Shown here piece by piece: positions 8,622 through 14,834 of a stretch of 16,778 nt of DNA. Each line of letters begins with the position of its first letter. The first letter of the stretch is position 1. The DNA is from an uncultured Brevinema sp. GTDB lineage: Bacteria; Spirochaetota; Brevinematia; Brevinematales; Brevinemataceae. The DNA is taken from positions 1-16,778 of the forward strand of contig CAMRBT010000011.1 of the NCBI GenBank assembly GCA_947040475.1, written 5' to 3'. The position numbers and the translations under genes are program-made. The notes below the pieces were generated by a model, which saw only the letters and a program-made list of their open reading frames with translations, was not told the DNA's origin and made no database searches.

Positions 8622-10016
8622 CTATGAAACGGTAACTTCTTGAGTAGTGCTACTACTTCTAATACCATCGTTAATTTCTAAAGTGATTGTTACTTTAGAA
8701 GGAGAAGGGGGGAGTGTTATTTTAGTGGTAGAGAGTACAGGGTTATCAATAATTACGCTAGTATTAGGAGTAGCATACCAAAAATAAGTTAAATTGTTTC
8801 CTGTTGACGCTGCTGCTGAAACAGAAAAAGGCACATCAGCGGTCACTTTTGAAGATTCCATAGTTATTTTAGCTGTTGGTAGCGCTTCGGGATTTTCGGA
8901 ATCATCACCTTTTTTTGAGTATTTAAGGATAGTTAATTCAATACCACTTACATAAGAAAGATAGAGAGCCCCACTTAAGCCTAGTAAATCCAACCCTGTA
9001 GGGGGTATTGCTCCGGAATTTGCGACTCCTATAGATTCTAATGTTTCGAAGTTATCTGTTGTTTGTGAAATTTCTATTTTATTCTCTGCATTTTGTGAGG
9101 CTAAAAAATAGCCAGAACCAGAACCTTTTGCGATAATACCTTTTGATCCGAGCACATCTGTTTTAATTGATTCTTCTGTAATTTCACCATCATCTTTTAC
9201 TGTTACTTTGTAAATACCCATTTTTCCAGCAGCAGTTGTTGTTAACCATATGTCATTAGCTTCTCTTAGGCTGAACATGAACGAGTTAAGCCCAGCAACA
9301 GAAGGTCCATCAATAGTACTACCATCTGTAAAATTATAAGTTTTGAATAGATCACCCTCATAATAAAGAGCTAGAGAATCTCCCGCACGAGATAGATCTG
9401 TGAATGCAGTCCCTGTAGGAGATGCTTTATCAGATAGAGCGTATGCTGGAGGTTCAGCACTAGGAGTGAGATTAAAAGCGTTAAAGCTTGTGCCTGTGTA
9501 CAGTAGATTTCCTTTGCGAGCACTGTGAAAGTGTAGGCGAAGTCGTTTATCACCTCCAAATTCAGCAATTTTAAAATCATATTGAAGCTTTGTGCTAAAA
9601 TTATTATATATAAAATATGATCTAAATCGAAATATACCTGCTTGCTGTTCAATAATTCCAAGTATTTTTTGTGAACCATATTCTGTGTAGGTAAGCTGGC
9701 TTATATCATATGACGGAGATAAAACAGAAGAAATATTTTGTTGTCTAGTAGTGTTTGCTTGAGGGTTGTGCTCTAAATAAATAAGCTGTTTTTTATTGTT
9801 TAAATATATATATATTATATTTTTTTTACTAATAAAGCTTACATAAGGTACAGCGGCATCTATATATATAGGAGATGTAGTGATAGGTATCCACATTTTT
9901 GAGTCTAGTGATGGGGGAGCAACAGGAAGTTGAGAAACTTCATAATCGTTAAATTTATTTACATAACAGCTAGATAAGAGTAAACAAAATAATAACAATA
10001 AAATATTTTTTTTCAT
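8622..10016 (-). CDS. Predicted lipoprotein with a C-terminal PKD/Ig-like domain
   Basis: A 464-residue protein with a lipoprotein signal: Lys2-Lys3, a Leu-rich core, and lipobox LSSC ending at Cys17, the expected lipidation site. The middle (~20-365) is rich in beta-strand-like sequence with aromatic and small residues and could be a beta-propeller or other beta fold. I cannot assign it to a family. The last ~90 residues (from about 375), with motifs LTYFWYATP, VTITLEINDG and TTQEVTVS, look like a PKD/Ig-like beta-sandwich, a module usually found in extracellular adhesion or carbohydrate-associated proteins. After Cys17 comes Tyr, with no Asp at +2, so outer-membrane or surface sorting is possible. 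The ATG has AAGGA 11 nt upstream, a rather long spacing. It is transcribed alone, sharing a terminator with ligA. A poly-A run of eight follows the start codon. The function is unknown. Confidence 0.82.
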   Translation of the reverse strand: MKKNILLLLFCLLLSSCYVNKFNDYEVSQLPVAPPSLDSKMWIPITTSPIYIDAAVPYVSFISKKNIIYIYLNNKKQLIYLEHNPQANTTRQQNISSVLSPSYDISQLTYTEYGSQKILGIIEQQAGIFRFRSYFIYNNFSTKLQYDFKIAEFGGDKRLRLHFHSARKGNLLYTGTSFNAFNLTPSAEPPAYALSDKASPTGTAFTDLSRAGDSLALYYEGDLFKTYNFTDGSTIDGPSVAGLNSFMFSLREANDIWLTTTAAGKMGIYKVTVKDDGEITEESIKTDVLGSKGIIAKGSGSGYFLASQNAENKIEISQTTDNFETLESIGVANSGAIPPTGLDLLGLSGALYLSYVSGIELTILKYSKKGDDSENPEALPTAKITMESSKVTADVPFSVSAAASTGNNLTYFWYATPNTSVIIDNPVLSTTKITLPPSPSKVTITLEINDGIRSSSTTQEVTVS

Positions 10017-10059
10017 TTGGTAAAAAGTCCTTGAATCCTATAAAAATAGGATATATATC

Positions 10060-10088
10060 ATTATAATATATTTGCACAATAAAATAAA
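10060..10088 (-). promoter_or_regulatory. Possible promoter of the lipoprotein gene
   Basis: On the minus strand a perfect TATAAT (10065-10060) lies 17 bp after TTTATT (10088-10083), about 45 bp before the lipoprotein ATG. The -35 matches TTGACA at only 3 of 6 positions and the region is nearly pure A/T, so chance is a real alternative. Confidence 0.35.
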
Positions 10089-10165
10089 GTATATTACAAT
10101 ATATATATTATATTTTAAGATATTATGTTTTCGGATATATTAGAGAAAGTACTTAAATAATAGTT

Positions 10166-10182
10166 TTAATAATAATTATTAA
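10166..10182. repeat. 17-bp AT-only palindrome in front of murB
   Basis: TTAATAAT-A-ATTATTAA is a perfect palindrome with one central base, 28 bp upstream of the murB ATG. It may be an operator or an mRNA hairpin, but an AT-only palindrome in this background carries limited weight. Confidence 0.4.
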
Positions 10183-10210
10183 TCATAGTCATTAATAATA
10201 AGGGGAAACA

Positions 10211-11185
10211 ATGTTTTGTTCAAAAAAAATCGATATATTTTTAAATGAGAAATACAGTCATCTAGAATGCAAAAAAAATCAATATCTATCAAATCATACC
10301 ACCATGCAAGTTGGGGGGAAAGTAGACTTTATGATCTATCCTACTTCAATAGCCGAAATGATGGGTTTGCTAAAAGATTGTGAACTAGAAAATATTCCTT
10401 ATTTTATATTGGGTAAAGGTTCTAATATTATTGTCAATGATGAGGGTGTGGACTTACTTTTTATCAATATCCAAAAACTTAATCGTATTTACTTGGACGA
10501 TAATGATAATACTAAAATCATCGTAGAAGCTGGAGTTAGTCTATTGGATCTGAGTACTTTTGCCTTGGAACACTCTTTGACTGGCTTGGAGTTTGCTTGT
10601 GGTATTCCAGGCACTGTTGGTGGGGCTGTATTTATGAATGCAGGTGCTTATGATGGTGAGATTAAGGATGTTTTGCATTCTTCTACCGTGTTTGATAAAA
10701 AACAAGGGGAAATCATTCTTAATAATAAAGAACATCAATTTTCTTATAGAAATAGCTCTATTGCTCAAAATAAGTCTGTAGTGCTATCATCTGTTTTTCA
10801 ATTACAAAAAGCAAATGCTAATAGTATTAAAAATAAAATGGACGACTATCAAGAAAAGAGAGAGAGCAAGCAACCACTTGAGTTACCAAGTGCTGGTAGT
10901 ACTTTTAAAAGACCTGAAGGGTATTTTGCGGGAAAATTAATTATGGATGCAGGCTTACAAGGGATGAAAAAAGGTGGAGTTTCTGTATCGATGAAACATG
11001 CTGGTTTTATCGTGAATGATAACAATGCTAAAGCACAAGATATTTTAGATTTGATTGCTCATATTCAACAAGTAGTATGGGAAAAATTCAAAGTTAGATT
11101 AGAGCCTGAAGTTAAATTTTTAGAAAAAAATGGAGAATTTAGAGACTTTTCTATCAGAAATTCTTCTGTCAGTAACCCTTTTTAA
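10211..11185 (+). CDS. murB: UDP-N-acetylenolpyruvoylglucosamine reductase MurB
   Basis: MurB is the cytoplasmic FAD enzyme that uses NADPH to reduce UDP-GlcNAc-enolpyruvate to UDP-MurNAc in peptidoglycan synthesis. At 324 residues it has the usual two FAD-binding segments: ILGKGSNIIVND (from about residue 66) and the FACGIPGTVGGAVFMNAGAYDGEI region. The active-site residues expected from E. coli MurB are all visible: Arg180 in YRNSS, Ser230 in SAGSTFKRP, and Glu300 in LEPEV. The YFAGKLIMDAGLQG stretch and the absence of the Tyr-loop insertion point to the shorter type II MurB. The ATG has a strong AAGGGG ribosome-binding site about 5 nt upstream. It is separate from murG, with ligA and the lipoprotein gene between them. 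Its TAA stop overlaps the stop codon of the convergent gene, leaving no room for a terminator. Confidence 0.96.
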   Translation: MFCSKKIDIFLNEKYSHLECKKNQYLSNHTTMQVGGKVDFMIYPTSIAEMMGLLKDCELENIPYFILGKGSNIIVNDEGVDLLFINIQKLNRIYLDDNDNTKIIVEAGVSLLDLSTFALEHSLTGLEFACGIPGTVGGAVFMNAGAYDGEIKDVLHSSTVFDKKQGEIILNNKEHQFSYRNSSIAQNKSVVLSSVFQLQKANANSIKNKMDDYQEKRESKQPLELPSAGSTFKRPEGYFAGKLIMDAGLQGMKKGGVSVSMKHAGFIVNDNNAKAQDILDLIAHIQQVVWEKFKVRLEPEVKFLEKNGEFRDFSIRNSSVSNPF

Positions 11186-11832
11186 GAATCTGAATTTTCT
11201 AAAGATTCTGAATTTTCTAAGAATTTTATATATTTTTCTCTAAAATCGATGAGGAGTGATTCTGCTTCTTGGTATCTTTCTTGCGATAAGTGATGTGTTG
11301 CTAACTTCAAAGCAACGTTAGTACCATGATGAAAATTATCATTAGTAACTTCTTCTGTTTTTATATATTTAAACTCTTCTGTTAATTCTTCAAAATTACC
11401 AGCATCAGCTAGAACGTCTTCAAATGTTTTAAGCGTAAAAATATCATTAGGGTTAGATTTACTGAGTAATTCAGCACAAATTTGACACTGTTCTTTGGCG
11501 AGAGTTAGTTGGTTTAATTGTAAGAATACATCTGCTAAAAGCTCGTGTACCTCTATATTATCAAAATTAGTTATTTCGAGATTGACTAAATAATCAAGTG
11601 CCTTAGTAAATTCACTATCTTGAACAAGTTGTGTTGCCATTTCTAAGAATTTATCAAAATGTTCTAAAGGGATAACCTTAGCTTGTGGGAGAATAAATTT
11701 TGGAATGATGGTAGTTACAGGGGTGATTGAAGTTTCTTGAGGAGCTTGGACGGTAGTTTGGACAGGTGTTTGCACAGATTTTGCAGGTTTTTTACTCGGC
11801 TCAGGATTTGGATTTTTATAAATTTTGCCCAT
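11182..11832 (-). CDS. Small TPR-like protein with a Pro/Thr-rich N-terminus, function unknown
   Basis: A 216-residue protein without signal peptide or membrane segment, so probably cytoplasmic. Residues about 8-45 are rich in Pro, Thr, Gln and Lys (PNPEPSKKPAKSVQTPVQTT) and are likely disordered. Residues about 55-205 are helical with TPR-like pairs, for example FTKALDYLVNLE, LNQLTLAKEQCQICAEL and SQERYQEAESLLIDF. The C-terminus repeats a Ser/Glu hexapeptide, LENSES then LENSDS, from an 18-bp DNA duplication. The start ATG follows GAGGA with 8-9 nt spacing. The TAA stop (11184-11182) overlaps that of convergent murB. The helicase gene ends 170 bp upstream on the same strand, but the terminator at 11945-11980 separates them, so this gene probably has its own promoter. 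The role is unknown; a protein-interaction adaptor is the simplest inference. Confidence 0.78.
   Translation of the reverse strand: MGKIYKNPNPEPSKKPAKSVQTPVQTTVQAPQETSITPVTTIIPKFILPQAKVIPLEHFDKFLEMATQLVQDSEFTKALDYLVNLEITNFDNIEVHELLADVFLQLNQLTLAKEQCQICAELLSKSNPNDIFTLKTFEDVLADAGNFEELTEEFKYIKTEEVTNDNFHHGTNVALKLATHHLSQERYQEAESLLIDFREKYIKFLENSESLENSDS
11186..11221. repeat. 18-bp tandem duplication at the 3' end of the small TPR gene
   Basis: Two 18-bp units (11186-11203 and 11204-11221) match at 16 of 18 positions and share the core TCTGAATTTTCTAA. In frame they encode two Ser/Glu-rich hexapeptides at the C-terminus on the minus strand. A short degenerate third copy may follow. Confidence 0.65.
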
Positions 11833-11944
11833 GAAAGATTCCTCTTATATAATGTAAATATTTAAGTAATTATCGGAAGAAAATAAAAAACAATAACATT
11901 TTTATTAAAGAAATATATCTTACTGTATTATAAATAAGACAAAC

Positions 11945-11980
11945 AAAAAAAGAGCTGAGAAATTCTCAACTCTTTTTTTT
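11945..11980 (-). terminator. Intrinsic terminator of the DEAD-box helicase gene
   Basis: AGAGCTGAGA (11951-11960), loop AAT, TCTCAACTCT (11964-11973) form a 10-bp stem with one C/A mismatch. A runs at 11945-11951 become the T tract on the minus strand; seven T also follow on the plus strand. It lies 30-58 bp beyond the helicase stop codon. Confidence 0.8.
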
Positions 11981-12002
11981 GTTTAAATGTTTTTATTTAA
12001 GC

Positions 12003-13634
12003 TTATTTTTTGTTAGCAGGTTCTACATTTACAGATATTCCACTAACTCTAGTTTTTTGGATTGATCTATAAACATCTTCTGATTTTGCATCAGAAACTT
12101 CAAAGAAGGTAAATTTATCAAAAATATTGATTTTACCAATATCTGATCCTTGAAGACCACATTCACGAACGAGAGCTTGAACAATTTCACGAGGAGTTGT
12201 TCTGTTTTCACGTCCTACATTCATAAAGAAACGTACCATTCCTTGTTCTGCTCCAGTATTCTCGAAAGAACCATTAGAAGATCCGCCACCTGAAGAAGCT
12301 TTTTTCTTAGCTCCAGCAGAACCAGCTTTGTCAGTAGTTCTCATTTTGAGAAGAATAGCAGCAAGAGTAGTTGCATCTAAATTAGCAACAGTACTCCAAG
12401 TATTGATTTTTTCGATATATGTATCGATATCTTCACTTTCAGCTAATTTTACTAATTGTTCTATCATACGTTGGTTTTGAATTACTTCAACATCTTTTGG
12501 AGATGGCATACGCATAAGAGTAGGCTCTGTTTTGGTTAAACGTTGCACAATTTTTAATTGAAAACGATCTCTACGTCCAATAAAAGCATAGCTTTTACCT
12601 TCTCTTCCAGCACGTCCAGTACGACCAATACGGTGAACATATTGTTCAGGATCTTGAGGAAAATCATAATTGATAACTAAATCAATATCATCTACGTCTA
12701 ATCCTCTAGCAGCAACGTCTGTTGCAACAAGAACTGTAATAGTACCTTGACGAAATTTGTGTAGTACAGAATCTCTTTGAGCTTGTTTCATGTCTCCATG
12801 AAGTCCATCAGCAAAGATACCATTTGCTTGTAAGGCAGAAACAACTTCGTCGGTTTTTCTTTTTGTGTTACAGAATATGATACCAAGACGTGGATTTTCT
12901 ATGGTGAAAATACGTAAGGTTGCTTCTAATTTTTGACTTTCATTAATATCAAGAGAGAATTGTTCTACTTTTGGAGCAGACATATCAGAGTTACTTGTTT
13001 TGATATTTTTAGGGTTTTTTTGGAATCTTTTAGCAATTTCTAAAATTGGTTTAGGCATTGTAGCAGAGAACATAATAGTTTGTCTTTCTGCTGGAGAAGT
13101 TGCAAGGATAGTTTTCATATCATCGACGAATCCCATATCTAACATTCTATCAGCTTCGTCTAAAACAACTAATTTAACAGAACTTAAAGAAATAGTACGT
13201 CTGTCGATATGGTCTAAAATACGACCAGGTGTTCCAACGACAATATGAGCGCCTCTTCTGAGAGATTTGATCTGTCTGTCTATGGATGTTCCGCCGTAAA
13301 CAGGAACAATTTTTAATCTGTTAGTATGCTTACCAATTCTGCCAATTTCTTCAGCAACTTGGTTTGCCAACTCTCTTGTTGGACACATGATAAGAACTTG
13401 GGTATCGTCATTAGCAACGTCTACGTTCATAATAGCTGGAATTCCAAAAGCAATTGTTTTTCCTGAGCCTGTATGAGCTTGTGCTACGATGTCATTACCT
13501 TCTACGATGATGGGAAGACTTTCTGATTGTATCATTGTTGGGTTTTCATACCCTAGATCGTTTAATGATTGCAGAATATCTGCGGGGAGGTTTAGATCTG
13601 AAAATTTTTTATCTAAATCGAATGTTGTACTCAA
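12003..13634 (-). CDS. deaD: DEAD-box ATP-dependent RNA helicase with DbpA-type RNA-binding domain (DeaD/CsdA-like)
   Basis: This 543-residue protein unwinds RNA duplexes with ATP, in ribosome assembly, RNA decay or cold adaptation in its relatives. The first RecA domain has Q motif Gln36, motif I HTGSGKT (54-60), PTREL (85-89), GTPGR (134-138), DEAD (159-162) and SAT (190-192). The second has ATDVAARGLD (304-313) and HRIGRTGR (334-341). A Gly/Ser/Lys linker (~436-458) leads to a DbpA-type RNA-binding domain (MVRFFMNVGRENRTTPREIV, ~466-540), which binds rRNA in E. coli DbpA and is also present in DeaD. The start codon is TTG (minus strand of 13634-13632), chosen because AAGGAG lies 7 nt upstream and translation from there gives the normal N-terminus; the next Met is residue 34, inside the Q-motif region. 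Exact orthology (DeaD versus DbpA or CshA) is uncertain. A ~195-nt structured leader precedes it. Confidence 0.93.
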   Translation of the reverse strand: MSTTFDLDKKFSDLNLPADILQSLNDLGYENPTMIQSESLPIIVEGNDIVAQAHTGSGKTIAFGIPAIMNVDVANDDTQVLIMCPTRELANQVAEEIGRIGKHTNRLKIVPVYGGTSIDRQIKSLRRGAHIVVGTPGRILDHIDRRTISLSSVKLVVLDEADRMLDMGFVDDMKTILATSPAERQTIMFSATMPKPILEIAKRFQKNPKNIKTSNSDMSAPKVEQFSLDINESQKLEATLRIFTIENPRLGIIFCNTKRKTDEVVSALQANGIFADGLHGDMKQAQRDSVLHKFRQGTITVLVATDVAARGLDVDDIDLVINYDFPQDPEQYVHRIGRTGRAGREGKSYAFIGRRDRFQLKIVQRLTKTEPTLMRMPSPKDVEVIQNQRMIEQLVKLAESEDIDTYIEKINTWSTVANLDATTLAAILLKMRTTDKAGSAGAKKKASSGGGSSNGSFENTGAEQGMVRFFMNVGRENRTTPREIVQALVRECGLQGSDIGKINIFDKFTFFEVSDAKSEDVYRSIQKTRVSGISVNVEPANKK

Positions 13635-13641
13635 ATGAATA

Positions 13642-13647
13642 CTCCTT
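13642..13647 (-). promoter_or_regulatory. Ribosome-binding site deciding the TTG start of the helicase
   Basis: AAGGAG on the minus strand, 7 nt before the TTG at 13634. There is no nearby in-frame ATG, and the next Met (residue 34) would remove the start of the helicase core, so this site fixes the start. Confidence 0.8.
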
Positions 13648-13714
13648 AAATTATTTATAGCGGTCGCACTTATTTTAGCTGAATGATATGTTAAGAAATT
13701 TTAGACAAGCCACT

Positions 13715-13743
13715 AACAAATTAACTATAGGAGGTATTTGGTT
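13715..13743 (-). promoter_or_regulatory. Leader hairpin displaying an anti-Shine-Dalgarno sequence
   Basis: On the minus-strand RNA, AACCAAAT (13743-13736) can pair with ATTTGTT (13721-13715), 7 bp with one bulged C. The 14-nt loop contains CCTCCT (13734-13729). CTCCT is complementary to the AGGAG of the helicase ribosome-binding site about 85 nt downstream, so it could mask translation. Read on the plus strand, the same bases are an AGGAGG; see the rejected mini-ORF. Confidence 0.35.
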
Positions 13744-13770
13744 AATCTAGATTATCTAGTGAATTTCATG

Positions 13771-13793
13771 AAAAAATAGCCTGGATGCTATTT
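13771..13793 (-). terminator. Terminator-like hairpin in the helicase leader (possible attenuator)
   Basis: On the minus strand AAATAGC (13793-13787), loop ATCCAG, GCTATTT (13780-13774) forms a perfect 7-bp stem, running into six T in total (complement of the A run 13771-13776). It lies inside the predicted helicase leader, downstream of the promoter at 13837-13865 and ~140 nt before the start codon. No gene upstream on that strand needs a terminator here, so premature termination of the helicase transcript is the natural reading. Confidence 0.5.
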
Positions 13794-13815
13794 GCCCTTC
13801 AACGAAATAAGTGGT

Positions 13816-13859
13816 AATCACTTATATATTAGTTATACTATAGCATATATAAAGTGATT
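13816..13859. repeat. 8-bp inverted repeat flanking the helicase -10 region
   Basis: AATCACTT (13816-13823) and AAGTGATT (13852-13859) are perfect inverted copies. Inside them a further 6-bp ATATAT pairing continues after one bulged base. A third element, AAGTG at 13809-13813, can instead pair with CACTT at 13819-13823 (loop GTAAT), so two mutually exclusive hairpins are possible. Confidence 0.55.
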
Positions 13860-13865
13860 TGTAAA
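13837..13865 (-). promoter_or_regulatory. Likely sigma-70-type promoter of the helicase gene
   Basis: On the minus strand TTTACA (13865-13860; 5 of 6 to TTGACA), a 17-bp spacer, then TATAGT (13842-13837; 5 of 6 to TATAAT). Transcription would begin near 13830, giving a leader of about 195 nt. The spacing and match are good for this AT-rich background. Confidence 0.6.
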
Positions 13866-13895
13866 GAGACTCGCTAAATATTTAGAGACTCTCTT
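13864..13895. repeat. 32-bp dyad overlapping the helicase -35 region
   Basis: Two 16-nt arms match at 14 of 16 positions around a perfect 12-bp palindrome, CTAAATATTTAG (13874-13885). One end touches the helicase -35 hexamer. There is no spacer or T tract typical of a terminator, so a protein-binding operator is more likely than a terminator. Confidence 0.55.
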
Positions 13896-13986
13896 CTATA
13901 AAAGGTCATAAAAAAATAATAAATATACAGATAAATATATATAAATAGTATTATAAAATAAATATAAAAATAAACGAGTTAAAAAT

Positions 13987-14016
13987 TTGCGATAAAAATA
14001 AATCTATTAGTATAAT
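13987..14016 (+). promoter_or_regulatory. Likely promoter of the ankyrin gene pair
   Basis: TTGCGA (13987-13992; 4 of 6), an 18-bp spacer and a perfect TATAAT (14011-14016). Transcription would start near 14023, about 54 nt before the chosen ATG at 14077. Confidence 0.55.
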
Positions 14017-14076
14017 ATTTTAAGTCTGTTATATGTCGTTATAAACAGGGTGTTTTTTGATAAAAGGATGATATCA

Positions 14077-14691
14077 ATGTATAAAAAATTATTTACTTTA
14101 TTTTTTCTTGTATTTTTCTCTACAAATATATATGCTGTAAACTCATCTGAAAAAATGATGGACGCTGCTTATGCTGGAAATATAGAATATGCTAAGAGTT
14201 TAATAGAAAAAGGTGCTAGTATTAACACCACAGATGATAATGGTTTTACTCCCTTAATGTGGGCATTATATAAAAATCATACAACTTTAGCACGATTCTT
14301 TATAGAAAATAATGCTGATGTTTCCACAAAAAATAATAAGGGTTATTCTCCTATTTTATTAGCTGCTCAGAATAATAATTACGAAATGATTGTTTTATTA
14401 GCTATTTATGGAGCAGATCTTAATGATAAAGATGCTAATGGTAATACAGTATTACATTATGCTTCTAGTACAGGACGAAAAGAAGTCGTTGAATTTCTTG
14501 TAGATCAAAATGTTGAATTAAATATTAAAAATGATTTTGGTAAACTTCCTATAGAATATGCTGCTGAAAATGGACATAAAGATGCTATGGATTATCTTGT
14601 TAATAAAGGAGCTTATGTTCCTCATTATAAATATCCAGCTCAAAATGTTAGAATTCCTGATACAACCACGATGATTGTGGGAATAAAATAA
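14077..14691 (+). CDS. Secreted ankyrin-repeat protein (first of a pair)
   Basis: A 204-residue protein made of a signal peptide and ankyrin repeats only. The ATG at 14077 is chosen over the in-frame GTG at 14050 and ATG at 14068. AAGGA (14064-14068) sits 8 nt before it, and translation from there gives a compact signal peptide: Lys3-Lys4, LFTLFFLVFF core, likely cleavage after NIYA at residue 20. Residues about 24-185 contain five ankyrin units, recognisable by NGFTPLMWAL, KGYSPILLAAQ, NGNTVLHYAS and FGKLPIEYAA, with GA(S/D)(I/L)N-type turns between. Ankyrin repeats bind proteins; here binding would occur in the periplasm or outside the cell. The second ankyrin gene starts 143 bp downstream with no clear terminator between, so the two are probably cotranscribed. 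Partner and role are unknown. Confidence 0.85.
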   Translation: MYKKLFTLFFLVFFSTNIYAVNSSEKMMDAAYAGNIEYAKSLIEKGASINTTDDNGFTPLMWALYKNHTTLARFFIENNADVSTKNNKGYSPILLAAQNNNYEMIVLLAIYGADLNDKDANGNTVLHYASSTGRKEVVEFLVDQNVELNIKNDFGKLPIEYAAENGHKDAMDYLVNKGAYVPHYKYPAQNVRIPDTTTMIVGIK

Positions 14692-14821
14692 TTAAATAGA
14701 GTATAAATAAATAAATATAAAATAAAGTGGAATAAAATTTTAATTATTTTATAAAAAGACCGATAAATATTTGTTCTTTATGAACTTTTTTAAATAAATA
14801 TAAAAATAGGTATAAGAATTT

Positions 14822-14827
14822 GAGAGG
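14822..14827 (+). promoter_or_regulatory. Ribosome-binding site deciding the GTG start of the second ankyrin gene
   Basis: GAGAGG ends 7 nt before GTG at 14835. The alternative in-frame TTG at 14820 overlaps this site and would place charged residues before the signal peptide, so GTG is preferred. The context AGAGGTAAAAA recurs before metK at 16294. Confidence 0.75.
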
Positions 14828-14834
14828 TAAAAAC

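Larger units (their letters stand above)
13635..14076. other. 442-bp gene-free divergent regulatory region between helicase and first ankyrin gene
   Basis: No convincing protein or tRNA gene was found here. From left to right it holds the helicase ribosome-binding site, a hairpin whose loop carries CCTCCT on the minus strand, a terminator-like hairpin reading on the minus strand, and an 8-bp inverted repeat and a 32-bp dyad around a likely minus-strand promoter. An AT-rich stretch without visible structure follows (about 13900-13980), then a plus-strand promoter for the first ankyrin gene. The parts are listed separately. Confidence 0.7.

Noticed and set aside
9820..10013. Phase variation of the lipoprotein by poly-A runs of eight in its 5' coding region
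   Set aside because: Equal runs occur near the start of murB (10222-10229) and a 9-nt run in the signal peptide of the large TPR gene (6147-6155). They look like a by-product of AT-rich Lys/Phe codons rather than a specific switch.
13729..13779. Mini-ORF of 13 codons behind a perfect AGGAGG on the plus strand (TTG 13738 to TAG 13779)
   Set aside because: Spacing to the TTG is only 3 nt and no plus-strand promoter is seen. The same bases make better sense as an anti-Shine-Dalgarno loop in the helicase leader.
14772..14790. GTTC-TTTAT-GAAC plus T run as a terminator between the ankyrin genes
   Set aside because: The stem is only 4 bp, so it is too weak to call.
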